From Comamonas odontotermitis (lineage in GTDB: Bacteria; Pseudomonadota; Gammaproteobacteria; Burkholderiales; Burkholderiaceae_C), in NCBI RefSeq assembly GCF_014207855.1, contig NZ_JACHKZ010000005.1:62001-126000 (forward strand): a stretch of 64,000 nucleotides of DNA, written 5' to 3'. The notes under the pieces were generated by a model. That model worked only from the letters and a program-made list of their open reading frames with translations, was not told the origin of the DNA and made no database searches. Positions 48,013 to 57,070 of the stretch are shown here, piece by piece; within the stretch, counting starts at the first letter, position 1; each line of letters begins with the position of its first letter. A program made the position numbers and the translations under genes.

Positions 48013-50079
48013 ATGTATGCACTCTTTGACGACGCTGGCAAATTTCTGGCCGGCCGTATCCTCTCCGAAGCTGAAAGTTCTGCCCAGATTGAATTGGACT
48101 CCGGGAAACGGGTCAAGGTCAAAGCCGCGAATGTGCTTCTCAAGTTCGACAAGCCCACGCCGGCCGAGCTGATTGCGCAGGCACAAACCCTGTCGGTGGA
48201 CATTGACCCGCAACTGGCCTGGGAGTTTGCGCCCGAAGACGAGTTTGGCTTTGCCGATCTGGCGCGAGACTATTTTTCCGAGAGCGCATCGACCATCGAA
48301 CAGGTTGCAGCGCTCTTCACACTGTTCGAGACGCCGCATTACTTCCGCCGCGCGGGCAAAGGCCGTTTCAAGAAAGCGCCAGCCGAGATCGTGCAGCAGG
48401 CGCTGGCCGCCATCGAGAAGAAAAAGCAGATCCAGGCCCAGATCGACGCCTGGGCCGATGAGCTGGTCGCCGGTGTAACGCCTGCGCCGGTGCAGCAGCA
48501 GCTCTACAAGATTCTGTTCAGGCCGGACAAGAACGCGCCAGAGTACAAGGCCGTGGTGGAAGCCAGCCGCAAGGCGCAATTGGCCCCGCTGGCGCTGCTG
48601 CAGAAAGCGGGAGCCATCAATTCCTCCTACCAGTTCCACTGGCAGCGCTTTCTGTTTGACAACTTCCCCAAGGGTACGGGTTTTCCGGCGGTCACGGCGC
48701 CCCAGCCTCCATCCGATCTGCCGCGGGCCGACGTACAAGCCTACTCCATCGACGATTCGCAGACCACTGAAATCGACGATGCGCTGTCGGTGCGTGGCCT
48801 GGGAACGGGGCAAGTGACGGTGGGCGTACACATTGCTGCGCCCGGCCTCGCAATCGAACCCGGCTCGGCGCTCGATCACCTGGGCCGCAACCGCTATTCC
48901 ACGGTCTACATGCCTGGCTACAAGATCACCATGCTGCCCGACGAGGTGGTGCAGATCTACACGCTGGACGAAGGCCGCGCCAATCCGGCCGTGTCGCTGT
49001 ATGTCACCTACAACGAAGAGACGCTCGAAGTCATCGCCAAGGAAACCAAGCTGGAGCGCGTGCCGGTGGTGGTCAACTTCCGCTACGACAAGCTCGACCA
49101 CATTGCCACCGAAGAGTGGCTGATGGACAGCAGCCTGCAGGTTGAAAATACGCCCCAACCCTTACTGGACAAGCGCGAAGAGCTCACATTTTTATACCGC
49201 CTCTCGCGCCATCTGAAGGCAGGACGGGAAGTGGTGCGCGGCAAGCCCGAGAACTTCAACCGCCCCGACTACAACTTCCGCCTCGTCGGCAATGATGGTG
49301 CGGTGCCCAACGGCTCCGAGACGGTGGAGATCAGCGTGCGCAAGCGTGGCGCGCCACTCGACCTGATCGTGGCCGAGGCCGCCATCGTGGCCAACAGCAG
49401 CTGGGGCCAGTTGCTGGCCGACTACGGCGTGCCCGGCATCTACCGCAGCCAGGCAAGCCTGGCTCCCGGCGTCAAGGTACGCATGTCCACCAAGGCACTG
49501 CCGCATGCTGGCATCGGTGTCAAAAGCTATGTCTGGGCCACCTCGCCGCTGCGCCGTTATACCGATCTGGTCAACCAGTGGCAGATCATTGCCTGCGCGC
49601 GCAACGGCGCAACGGCAGCGCTGGTGGCACCGTTCAAGCCCAAGGATGCAGAGATGTTCTCCATCATCAGCGGGTTTGACGCGGCCTACAGTGCCTACAA
49701 CAGCTACCAGGCAGGGATGGAGCGCTTCTGGACCCTGAAATACCTGGAACAGCACCAGATCAGTGAACTAACTGCAACAGTCATGAAGGAAGGCGCGGCC
49801 GGCAGCATGATGGTGCGCGCAGATACACTACCATTGGTGTTTCCGGTGCTGGGCGCGCAGAATTTGCCGCGTGGTGCCCAGGTCCGGGTCAAACTGGGGG
49901 AGATCGACGAGATCACGCTCGATGTGACTGGAACCGTGCTGGAGAGACTGGACGATACCGGGGCCGAGCAGGCCAGCGAGGACTCGCCAGAAGATGAGGA
50001 GGAGGCCGTGGCTGGGCCCATCGCGATTGCGGTGGACATGAGCGACGGCGAGGACGCGGCGACAACAAAAACCGATTAA
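48013..50079 (+). CDS. RNase II family (RNB domain) exoribonuclease
   Basis: 688 residues from the ATG at 48013 (MYALFDDAGKFLAG); an ATG at 47995 would add six residues. The catalytic RNB region has YSIDDSQTTEIDDALSVRG with the metal-binding Asp residues, then LDHLGRNRYSTVYMPGYKITMLPDEV and YVWATSPLRRYTDLVNQWQI. The C-terminus (about 585-688) ends in an S1-like part and an acidic tail. It is shorter than RNase R and closer to the RNase II class common in betaproteobacteria. Confidence 0.9.
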   Translation: MYALFDDAGKFLAGRILSEAESSAQIELDSGKRVKVKAANVLLKFDKPTPAELIAQAQTLSVDIDPQLAWEFAPEDEFGFADLARDYFSESASTIEQVAALFTLFETPHYFRRAGKGRFKKAPAEIVQQALAAIEKKKQIQAQIDAWADELVAGVTPAPVQQQLYKILFRPDKNAPEYKAVVEASRKAQLAPLALLQKAGAINSSYQFHWQRFLFDNFPKGTGFPAVTAPQPPSDLPRADVQAYSIDDSQTTEIDDALSVRGLGTGQVTVGVHIAAPGLAIEPGSALDHLGRNRYSTVYMPGYKITMLPDEVVQIYTLDEGRANPAVSLYVTYNEETLEVIAKETKLERVPVVVNFRYDKLDHIATEEWLMDSSLQVENTPQPLLDKREELTFLYRLSRHLKAGREVVRGKPENFNRPDYNFRLVGNDGAVPNGSETVEISVRKRGAPLDLIVAEAAIVANSSWGQLLADYGVPGIYRSQASLAPGVKVRMSTKALPHAGIGVKSYVWATSPLRRYTDLVNQWQIIACARNGATAALVAPFKPKDAEMFSIISGFDAAYSAYNSYQAGMERFWTLKYLEQHQISELTATVMKEGAAGSMMVRADTLPLVFPVLGAQNLPRGAQVRVKLGEIDEITLDVTGTVLERLDDTGAEQASEDSPEDEEEAVAGPIAIAVDMSDGEDAATTKTD

Positions 50080-50087
50080 CCGGAACC

Positions 50088-50960
50088 GTGAAGTTTCTGC
50101 AATTTCTTCGTTCGCTTTCCACACTGCAGCTGGCGCTGCTGATCTCTGTTCTGGTGCATGCCGTAGTGCTGAGCATCCGCTTTGTCGACCCTGAAGCCTT
50201 CGACCGCGTGTTCGAGGACACGCCGCTGGAGGTGATCCTGGTCAATGCCAAGTCGGACGACACCAAGCCCGACAAAGCCCAGGCCGTGGCCCAAGCCAGC
50301 CTGGCGGGCGGCGGCGAGTCTGCCAATACCGCAGAGCGCGCCACCAGCCCCATGCCCTACTCGGCCATCACCAACATGGGCGATGACTTCGAGGAACGCC
50401 AGCGCCAGATCGACGCCATGCAGGCACAGCAGATGCAATTGCTCGCCGACCTGCGCAACCAGCTGGCGCAATACCGCCCGCCCGACACGCGCAAGGCCAG
50501 CGCCTCGCAGTCCGACATGGAGCAGGAAGAAAAGCACAAGCAGCTCCTGAAGATGCTGGCCGAGATTGAAAAGCGCATCCACGAGGAAAACGCCCGCCCC
50601 AAAAAGCGCTACATCAGCCCCGCCACCCGTGAAGAAGTGTTTGCGCTGTACTACGACGAACTGCGCCGCAAGGTGGAAGACCGCGGCACCGCCAACTTCC
50701 CCGAAGCCGGTGGCAAGAAGCTGTATGGCGAATTGATCATGATCATGACGGTGAACCACGACGGCCGCGTGCTGGGCACCGAGGTGTACAAGAGCTCGGG
50801 CAACCAGCAACTCGATCGCCGCGCCGAAGCCATCGCCGTCAGCAGCGGCCCGTTTGGCCACTTTGGCCCCGCGCTGCGCGCCAAGGCCGACCAGATTGCC
50901 GTGGTCTCCAAATTCCGTTTCACCCGCGAGCAAACGCTGGAAACCGCCAATTTGCAGTAA
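50088..50960 (+). CDS. TonB-family energy-transducing protein
   Basis: 290 residues starting with GTG at 50088, 8 nt after the RNase gene. A signal-anchor (LQLALLISVLVHAVVLSI) is at residues 12-30, a charged coiled-coil stretch at about 95-165 (EERQRQIDAMQAQQMQLL), and a TonB C-terminal domain (GGKKLYGELIMIMTVNHDGRVLGTEVYKSSG ... VVSKFRFTRE). It lacks a Pro-rich linker, so it is a TonB-like variant. No exbBD is adjacent. Confidence 0.85.
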   Translation: MKFLQFLRSLSTLQLALLISVLVHAVVLSIRFVDPEAFDRVFEDTPLEVILVNAKSDDTKPDKAQAVAQASLAGGGESANTAERATSPMPYSAITNMGDDFEERQRQIDAMQAQQMQLLADLRNQLAQYRPPDTRKASASQSDMEQEEKHKQLLKMLAEIEKRIHEENARPKKRYISPATREEVFALYYDELRRKVEDRGTANFPEAGGKKLYGELIMIMTVNHDGRVLGTEVYKSSGNQQLDRRAEAIAVSSGPFGHFGPALRAKADQIAVVSKFRFTREQTLETANLQ

Positions 50961-51019
50961 AGTGGTGCAGATTTTCATGCAGCGGGCACCTTGGTGCCCG
51001 TTTTTCCACGCGCACCTCC

Positions 51020-51865
51020 ATGTCTACCGCCGACCGCTACTGCGTCATGGGCAACCCCATCGCCCACAGCCGCTCACCCCGCATCCACAGCCTGTTTGCC
51101 AAACTGACAGGCCAATCCCTGGTGTACGAGCGCGAGCTGGTGCCGCTGGATGCATTTGAAACACACCTGCGCCAGCTTGTACAAAGTGGCACCAGGGGCA
51201 TGAACGTCACCGTCCCGTTCAAACTCGATGCAGCACGCCTGGCCGATACGCGCAGCGACCGCGTGGCGCTCTGTGGCGCTGCCAACACCTTGGTGGTGAA
51301 CGTGGATGGCCGCATCCACGCCGACAACACCGATGGCCTGGGCCTTGTCGCCGACATCACCCGCAACGCCGGTGTGGCCCTGCGCGGCCAGCGTGTGCTG
51401 CTGCTGGGCGCTGGCGGTGCAGCGGCTGGCGCACTCGCGCCGCTGCTGGAACAATCCCCGGCCCAACTGGTGGTGTGCAACCGCACGCACAGCAAGGCGC
51501 AAGACCTGGCGGAGCAGCATGCACACATTGCAACGCTATACAAAACAGAGCTATTGGCGCTTGACAGCAGCACGCTGACCGGTGTTTTTGATGTCATCAT
51601 CAACGCCACCGCCAGCAGCATGCAGGGCGCGGCCATCCCGGTGCCGCCCCATGTGCTGCGTGCCGGCACGCTGGTGTACGACATGATGTACGGCCCTGCT
51701 GCCGAGCCGTTTCTGCAATGGGCGGCACAGCACGGAGCAACCGGGCGAGACGGCCTGGGCATGCTGGTGGAGCAGGCTGCAGAAGCTTTCTGGCTGTGGC
51801 GGGGCGTGCGCCCGCCCTCGCAGCCCGTGCTGGCGCAGGTTCGGGCCGAGTTGGCGGCGCATTGA
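51020..51865 (+). CDS. aroE: Shikimate dehydrogenase
   Basis: 281 residues. Substrate site NPIAHSRSPRIHSLFAK, catalytic Lys in NVTVPFKLDAAR, Asp in GRIHADNTDGLGLV, and the NADP glycine motif LLGAGGAAAGAL. A stretch near 51533-51560 (CTATACAAAACAGAGCTATTGGCGCTTG) resembles a dispersed repeat but keeps the frame. Confidence 0.96.
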   Translation: MSTADRYCVMGNPIAHSRSPRIHSLFAKLTGQSLVYERELVPLDAFETHLRQLVQSGTRGMNVTVPFKLDAARLADTRSDRVALCGAANTLVVNVDGRIHADNTDGLGLVADITRNAGVALRGQRVLLLGAGGAAAGALAPLLEQSPAQLVVCNRTHSKAQDLAEQHAHIATLYKTELLALDSSTLTGVFDVIINATASSMQGAAIPVPPHVLRAGTLVYDMMYGPAAEPFLQWAAQHGATGRDGLGMLVEQAAEAFWLWRGVRPPSQPVLAQVRAELAAH

Positions 51866-51887
51866 GGCGTAGTGGCCAGGCAATGTC

Positions 51888-52673
51888 ATGAAAAGCATCG
51901 CACGCTGGTTAGGTTGGGCACTGCTGCTGGCACTGGGCCTGCAGCTATTCTTTGTGGGCCGCATTGCGTTGATGGCATCCATCGACCCCGCCTCCACCGC
52001 TTTCGAGCGTAGCGAGGCCTGGCGTCAGGTGCGCCACGAGGGCCATCTGCGGTGGAGCCAGCAGTGGATGCCCTACAGCCGCATTTCCGACCATTTGAAA
52101 CGTGCCGTGATTGCCGCTGAAGACGATGATTTTGCGAACCACGACGGCGTACAGTGGGATGCGATTGAAAAGGCCCGTGCACGCAACGCCAGGGCCATGG
52201 AGCGCGCAGAGCAGCAGCAGGAGCAGGCCCTTGCCCGGGCGCAGGCCCAGGCCAAAAAGCGCGGCGAAACCTTTGACCCGAGCACGGTGCCCACGCGGCC
52301 CGTCAAGCTCATGGGCGGCTCCACCATCACCCAGCAGTTGGCCAAGAACCTGCTGCTCTCATCTGAGCGCAGCCTGCTGCGCAAAGGCCAGGAGCTGGCC
52401 CTCACCTACATGCTGGAGTACCTGCTGTCCAAGGAGCGCATCCTGGAGCTGTATCTGAACCACGCCGAATGGGGCAACGGCATCTTTGGCGCCGAGGCTG
52501 CTGCACAGCATTACTTTGGCAAACCAGCAGCGCAGCTGGCGCCACTCGAGGCAGCGCGCCTGGCCATCATGCTGCCCAATCCCAAGGGAGCCGAAAAAAA
52601 TCCGCAAACTGCTTATCTGAACCGCCGCACCGCCACGATCGCGGCACGCATGCGCTATGCTGAGCTGCCATGA
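51888..52673 (+). CDS. mtgA: Monofunctional biosynthetic peptidoglycan transglycosylase
   Basis: 261 residues. One N-terminal transmembrane segment (LGWALLLALGLQLFFVGRIAL) and a GT51 domain: AVIAAEDDDFANHDGVQWDAI with the catalytic Glu, GGSTITQQLAKNLLLS, and ERILELYLNHAEWGNGIFGAEAAAQHYF. An inserted Gln/Ala-rich helix (about 100-130) is typical of betaproteobacterial MtgA. It lies 22 nt after aroE. Confidence 0.96.
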   Translation: MKSIARWLGWALLLALGLQLFFVGRIALMASIDPASTAFERSEAWRQVRHEGHLRWSQQWMPYSRISDHLKRAVIAAEDDDFANHDGVQWDAIEKARARNARAMERAEQQQEQALARAQAQAKKRGETFDPSTVPTRPVKLMGGSTITQQLAKNLLLSSERSLLRKGQELALTYMLEYLLSKERILELYLNHAEWGNGIFGAEAAAQHYFGKPAAQLAPLEAARLAIMLPNPKGAEKNPQTAYLNRRTATIAARMRYAELP

Positions 52674-52749
52674 AGGCCCGTTGCCATTTTGAGCAGAACA
52701 GACCTCTGGCGCAGAACCGACAGGCACAAGTAGCTATCATTTCCATTGC

Positions 52750-53298
52750 ATGAGAATTCTTGGTATTGACCCCGGCCTGCAGACCACCGGCTTTGGCGTG
52801 ATCGACGTCAATGGCCAGCGTCTGTCCTATGTGGCCAGCGGCACCATCCGCACCACTACCCTGGATCTGGGAGATCTCCCCGGCCGGTTGAAAATGATTT
52901 TTGATGGCATCTCCGAAGTCTGTCAGCGCTACGAACCCCATATGGCCTCGGTCGAAATCGTCTTTGTCAACGTCAATCCGCAATCGACCTTGCTGCTGGG
53001 CCAGGCGCGTGGCTGTGCGCTGACGGCGTTGGTGTCGCAAAACCTGCCGGTTGCCGAGTACACCGCACTGCAAATGAAGAAGGCCGTGGTGGGCCATGGC
53101 CGCGCCGCCAAGAACCAGATCCAGGAAATGGTCAAGCGCCTGTTGCACCTTCCCGGCCTGCCCGGCACCGACGCCGCCGATGCCCTGGGCCTGGCGATCA
53201 CCCATGCGCATGCGGGCCTCGCCATGGCGCGCATGTCCGAGGCAAGCCCGCTGCAACGCAAACAGCACGCCATGTACAAGGCTGGCCGCAGTTACTGA
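52750..53298 (+). CDS. ruvC: Holliday junction endodeoxyribonuclease RuvC
   Basis: 182 residues. [16 protein letters not shown] holds the first active-site Asp (residue 6 region), [21 protein letters not shown] the Glu, and [23 protein letters not shown] the final Asp pair. It cuts Holliday junctions with RuvAB, which is not in the window. Confidence 0.96.
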   Translation: MRILGIDPGLQTTGFGVIDVNGQRLSYVASGTIRTTTLDLGDLPGRLKMIFDGISEVCQRYEPHMASVEIVFVNVNPQSTLLLGQARGCALTALVSQNLPVAEYTALQMKKAVVGHGRAAKNQIQEMVKRLLHLPGLPGTDAADALGLAITHAHAGLAMARMSEASPLQRKQHAMYKAGRSY

Positions 53299-53420
53299 GA
53301 ATCCAAGCCGAAGCAGGCTCTCGTAGCACCACGAGCCTCCATCCGGCTGCACGGGCTCCATCGATTCATTGGCTTGCCCTGCAAGCGATGGCGTGCATTA
53401 CCAAGCTTGCGGACTGGCTG

Positions 53421-53458
53421 GACAAAAAAAAACCTGTGCACTTCGTAGGCGCACAGGT
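53421..53458 (-). terminator. Intrinsic terminator at the end of the hairpin chain
   Basis: Minus strand ACCTGTGC/GCACAGGT, 8-bp stem, 11-nt loop, followed by nine T residues. It is the 3' end of the RcnB-like transcript or of a separate RNA. Confidence 0.88.
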
Positions 53459-53594
53459 CTGGCCGGCTGCAGGACTCCTCATGCGTGGATCCGGGCACCC
53501 CGTGAAGCAGTGCTCGGCATCAGGTGCAGCCACCAAAGTAAGCTTTGGATGGGGTCAGCGCCCAAAGGTTCAACCCAGAGCGCGGACAAACCCC
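53432..53594 (-). ncRNA. Candidate structured RNA downstream of the RcnB-like gene
   Basis: Four hairpins follow each other on the minus strand. H1: GGGGT/ACCCC with an inner GCGCTC/GGGCGC (53594-53551). H2: CCAAAG-CTTA-CTTTGG (53548-53533). H3: a rod closed by GGCTGCA/TGCAGCC with an inner CCTGATGC/GCATGAGG containing one mismatch (53531-53465). H4: the terminator (53458-53432). This density is unusual for an untranslated tail. Whether it is an independent RNA or a 3' UTR cannot be told; no known family was recognised. Confidence 0.4.
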
Positions 53595-53619
53595 GAATTA
53601 TGGCCGCATACAGACGGTA

Positions 53620-54078
53620 TCAGTTCGCATTGAAGACAATATTGGCGATCAATCCGGTCCCAACGGCGATGAGCAGATAGTCACCTCCGTATTGGATCCA
53701 CTGGTAGCCTCTTGGCGGCGGCGCCAGGCGGTGCATTCGCCAGTCTCCCACGACATAGCTGTATCCACGATATGGCGCAGGCACATAGCCGCCTCGGTAC
53801 CAGTCGTTGCGTGGCCCGACGCCACGGCCCCGATCAGGCACGACCACGACGCGAGGGGGAGGACGGTGGTCATGCCGGTAATCACGGCGCCGCTCGTCAT
53901 AGCGCCTGTCAGGGCCACGATCACGGTCCCAATGGCGCTGCTGGCCAGGGGGGCCATAGCCATCAGGGCCACGGCCATTGGGCTGGGCTTGTGCGGGCGT
54001 ACTCACGGCCATGGCGCAAGCCAGGGCAAGGCCCAGGCCGCCCACAACGGTGGAGATCGTGCTGCTCAGTTTTTTCAT
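53620..54078 (-). CDS. RcnB family periplasmic protein
   Basis: 152 residues. A signal peptide (TVVGGLGLALACAMAVSTPAQAQ) is followed by a Gly/Arg/Pro/Asp-rich middle (GPDGYGPPGQQRHWDRDRG) and the RcnB-like end GDWRMHRLAPPPRGYQWIQYGGDYLLIAVGTGLIANIVFNAN. RcnB in E. coli affects nickel and cobalt homeostasis; for this Arg/Gly-rich subgroup the role is unproven. Confidence 0.85.
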   Translation of the reverse strand: MKKLSSTISTVVGGLGLALACAMAVSTPAQAQPNGRGPDGYGPPGQQRHWDRDRGPDRRYDERRRDYRHDHRPPPRVVVVPDRGRGVGPRNDWYRGGYVPAPYRGYSYVVGDWRMHRLAPPPRGYQWIQYGGDYLLIAVGTGLIANIVFNAN

Positions 54079-54313
54079 GACCTGTTTCCTTTCGAAAAAC
54101 GCGGCGGTACCGGGCTCAGCCGTTACTGCTATGCATGACCATTTAACGTGAGGCGAAGACCAGCGGTTTACCCCGCAGACCCGGTTTTACCCTGTGTATG
54201 CTTTTGGTAAAGCACTATACCGAAGACGCAATCGGTCGCAAACGCCCGGTGCACGCCATTTTTTCGTACAGGCCAGCGCCTGCAGCACAGTTCTGTTTAC
54301 GGGATTTTTACCT

Positions 54314-54490
54314 TCAGACCATGCGGCCCACAAACAATACGGCAAAGAAGGCCAGCGCCGCAATCACTGTCCACTTGATCAGCAGCACAGCCCACTGGCG
54401 ATAACGGCGCTGCCCGGTGCCCAGGTAGACACAAAAGCTGATGGCCGACATCAGCACCAGCAGCATGAAAATCCAGCGGAACATCAGCAT
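54314..54490 (-). CDS. Small two-span membrane protein after lpxC
   Basis: 58 residues, below the usual length cut-off. Starting at the ATG at 54490, 9 nt after the lpxC stop, it reads MLMFRWIFMLLVLMSAI, then a basic loop (GTGQRRYRQW), then VIAALAFFAVLFVGRMV. The two hydrophobic segments with a positive loop between them, and the tight spacing to lpxC, argue that it is a real gene. Function unknown. Confidence 0.7.
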   Translation of the reverse strand: MLMFRWIFMLLVLMSAISFCVYLGTGQRRYRQWAVLLIKWTVIAALAFFAVLFVGRMV

Positions 54491-54499
54491 GCAACAAGC

Positions 54500-55423
54500 C
54501 TACCAGGCAAGCGCAGCCTGCGCAAAGCCTTGAGGCGCCTCACGCACATGCTCGAAGGTGACGATGTCCCAGGCATCGCGCTGCTGCATCAACTCGCGCA
54601 GCAGCAAGTTGTTGAGCCCGTGACCGGATCGGAAGGCGCTGTAGGCCGCCAGCAATGGGTAACCCACGATGTACAGGTCACCCATGGCATCCAGAATCTT
54701 GTGCTTGACGAACTCATCGTCATAGCGCAGCCCATCGCTGTTGAGGACCTTGTAGTCGTCCATCACGATGGCGTTGTCCAGGCCACCGCCCAGTGCCAGT
54801 CCATTGGAGCGCAGCATTTCCACATCTTTGGTGAAGCCGAAAGTGCGCGCACGGGCGATGTCGCGTGTGTAGTTGCCAGCGCCCAGATCAAACTCGAACA
54901 TCTGGCCGGTCGAATCCACGGCCGGATGCGCAAAATCGATCTCAAAGCGCAGCTTGTAGCCATGGTAGGGATCCAGCCGCGCCCATTTGAGATTGCTGCC
55001 CTCTCCCTGCCGGATCTCCACCGGCTTGAGCAGACGCAGAAAGCGCTTGGGCGCGTTCTGCAGCTCGATGCCAGCGCTTTGCAGCAGAAAAACGAACGAG
55101 GCGGACGAGCCATCAAGGATCGGGATTTCCTCAGCCGTCACATCGATGTACAGATTGTCGATGCCCAGACCAGCGCAGGCAGACATCACATGCTCCACCG
55201 TGTGGATGCGCACATCGCCCTTGCCCAGAGTGGATGCCATGCGGGTGTCCACCACCGCTTCCGCGTTCACCGGAATATCCACCGGCTCCGGAAGATCGAC
55301 ACGCCGAAACACAATGCCGGTATTGGCCTGCGCGGGACGCAAGGTCAACTCGACACGTTGGCCACTGTGCAATCCAACGCCTACGGCGCGGGTCAGAGAT
55401 TTGATGGTACGTTGCTGAAGCAT
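54500..55423 (-). CDS. lpxC: UDP-3-O-acyl-N-acetylglucosamine deacetylase
   Basis: 307 residues. Zinc and catalytic motifs: [46 protein letters not shown] and [13 protein letters not shown]. It makes the committed step of lipid A synthesis. It lies at the end of the dcw cluster after ftsZ, as in many proteobacteria. Confidence 0.97.
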   Translation of the reverse strand: MLQQRTIKSLTRAVGVGLHSGQRVELTLRPAQANTGIVFRRVDLPEPVDIPVNAEAVVDTRMASTLGKGDVRIHTVEHVMSACAGLGIDNLYIDVTAEEIPILDGSSASFVFLLQSAGIELQNAPKRFLRLLKPVEIRQGEGSNLKWARLDPYHGYKLRFEIDFAHPAVDSTGQMFEFDLGAGNYTRDIARARTFGFTKDVEMLRSNGLALGGGLDNAIVMDDYKVLNSDGLRYDDEFVKHKILDAMGDLYIVGYPLLAAYSAFRSGHGLNNLLLRELMQQRDAWDIVTFEHVREAPQGFAQAALAW

Positions 55424-55535
55424 AACCCGTTGATTTTACGCCGTGCCAGTCTGTGAGACTGCACAAAATACCAATCGCCCGGATAGCGAAGGCCTGTTGC
55501 CTGATTGCTTGCAGATTTTGCCAATCTGTGTACAA

Positions 55536-55565
55536 GGCGGATGCGTGAAGATCGCAAACACGTTC
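55536..55565 (-). repeat. Dispersed repeat, inverted half copy
   Basis: GGCGGATGCGTGA then AGATCGCAAACACGTTC is the complement-oriented relative of the element at 42275-42330 and of 33390-33425. It lies between ftsZ and lpxC. Confidence 0.6.
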
Positions 55566-55571
55566 TAATAA

Positions 55572-55607
55572 CAACGCGCTGACAACCCGAAAGGTTGCAG
55601 CGCGTTG
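55572..55607 (-). terminator. Hairpin after ftsZ
   Basis: CAACGCGCTG/CAGCGCGTTG with an inner CAACC/GGTTG stem, 51 nt after the ftsZ stop. The minus-strand 3' flank TTATTAG is only partly T-rich. Confidence 0.7.
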
Positions 55608-55657
55608 CAGTTTGATTCATCCATGTGCCCAGGGCAGTGGATGGGTCTTCACATCAC

Positions 55658-56905
55658 TCAGTCAGCTTGTTTGCGCAGAAAGGCTGGGATCTCCAGATCT
55701 TCCATGCCGCTCGACGACATGGCGTCAACACGCGCCGAAGCCGCGTTGCGCCCGGTGCGCCAGACCGATGGAGTCTTCTTGTCGGCAAAATCATTCGCAA
55801 AACCGGTGCCCATGGGCATGGCAGTTTGCGCAGCCAGGCCAGTCACTGGTGCGTTCACCGACTGCGGCGTATAAGCGATGTCGTCCGTGCCGGTACGCAG
55901 GCCAGCGCTGCCCTGAATCACCGAGATAGGTTGGCGCTTGGCCACAGGGCGCGACAAGCCGGTGGCCAGCACGGTCACACGGATCTCGTCACCCAGCGTT
56001 TCGTCGTAGGCGGCACCGAAGATCACATGCGACTCAGGCGAAGCGTAGGCATTGATGGTGCTCATGGCCTGACGCGATTCGGCCAGCTTCAGGCTGCCCT
56101 TGGTTGCCGTCACCAGCACCAGAATGCCCTTGGCGCCCGACAGGTCGATACCTTCCAGCAGCGGACATGCCACCGCTTGCTCTGCAGCGATGCGCGCACG
56201 GTCTGGGCCGCTGGCCGTGGCCGTTCCCATCATGGCCTTGCCAGGCTCGCTCATCACGGTCTTCACGTCGGCAAAGTCGACGTTGATGTAGCCGTGGTCG
56301 TTGATGATTTCGGAGATGCCGCCAACAGCGTTCTTCAGCACGTCGTTAGCGTGCGCAAACGCCTGGTCCTGGGTGATGTCGTCGCCCAGCACGTCCAGCA
56401 GCTTCTCGTTGAGCACCACGATCAGCGAATCCACGTTGGCTTCCAGCTCAGTGAGGCCACCGTCGGCGTTGGACATGCGGCGCTTGCCTTCCCACTCGAA
56501 CGGCTTGGTCACCACGCCCACGGTCAGGATACCCATCTCCTTGGCAACGCGTGCGATCACTGGTGCAGCGCCCGTGCCCGTGCCACCACCCATGCCGGCG
56601 GTGATGAAGAGCATGTGCGAGCCAGCGATAGCGGAGCGGATATCTTCGATGGCGGATTCAGCAGCCTCACGGCCGTTTTCAGGCTTGCTGCCAGCACCCA
56701 GGCCGGTTTCACCCAGCTGGATCACGCGGTGGGCATGGCAGCGCTCCAATGCCTGCGCATCGGTGTTGGCCGAAATGAACTCGACACCCTGAACACTGTT
56801 GGCGATCATGTGCTCGACAGCGTTGCCGCCGCCGCCGCCCACGCCGATCACCTTGATCTGGGTGCCCTGGTTGAATGTGTTGCCTTCATACATTTCGATG
56901 GTCAT
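55658..56905 (-). CDS. ftsZ: Cell division protein FtsZ
   Basis: 415 residues from the ATG at 56905 (AGAGGAG upstream); the frame is open 10 codons further. Tubulin signature GGGTGTGAAPVIA, IKVIGVGGGGGNAVEHM at the nucleotide site, and the T7-loop region INVDFADVKTVM. The C-terminal peptide GMEDLEIPAFLRKQAD binds FtsA and ZipA. Confidence 0.98.
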   Translation of the reverse strand: MTIEMYEGNTFNQGTQIKVIGVGGGGGNAVEHMIANSVQGVEFISANTDAQALERCHAHRVIQLGETGLGAGSKPENGREAAESAIEDIRSAIAGSHMLFITAGMGGGTGTGAAPVIARVAKEMGILTVGVVTKPFEWEGKRRMSNADGGLTELEANVDSLIVVLNEKLLDVLGDDITQDQAFAHANDVLKNAVGGISEIINDHGYINVDFADVKTVMSEPGKAMMGTATASGPDRARIAAEQAVACPLLEGIDLSGAKGILVLVTATKGSLKLAESRQAMSTINAYASPESHVIFGAAYDETLGDEIRVTVLATGLSRPVAKRQPISVIQGSAGLRTGTDDIAYTPQSVNAPVTGLAAQTAMPMGTGFANDFADKKTPSVWRTGRNAASARVDAMSSSGMEDLEIPAFLRKQAD

Positions 56906-57070
56906 TGCCTGCTCCTCTCGCTCGCGCGTCAACATAAAAAAATTGGGTTACGGATAATTCACTCTTTAATGAACAAATAGTTGCTGGTGGCCCTATCGGT
57001 CGCCAAGGGTCGTGAACCTTGGGCACTGAAGGGCTGCTTTGCGCCAGCCAACAAGTGCTGTCATGCATGG
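56906..57070 (-). promoter_or_regulatory. ftsA-ftsZ intergenic region
   Basis: 165 bp with an inverted repeat CCAAGG/CCTTGG (57003-57020) and an AT-rich stretch (56935-56975) directly before ftsZ, a plausible place for a ftsZ promoter. No specific box is assigned. Confidence 0.35.

Noticed and set aside
53369-53680. Short plus-strand frames after ruvC
   Set aside because: They lie across the hairpin chain and minus-strand terminator, have no ribosome site and resemble no known protein.
54194-55456. 420-codon plus-strand frame over lpxC
   Set aside because: Antisense to lpxC, whose zinc motifs are clear on the minus strand.
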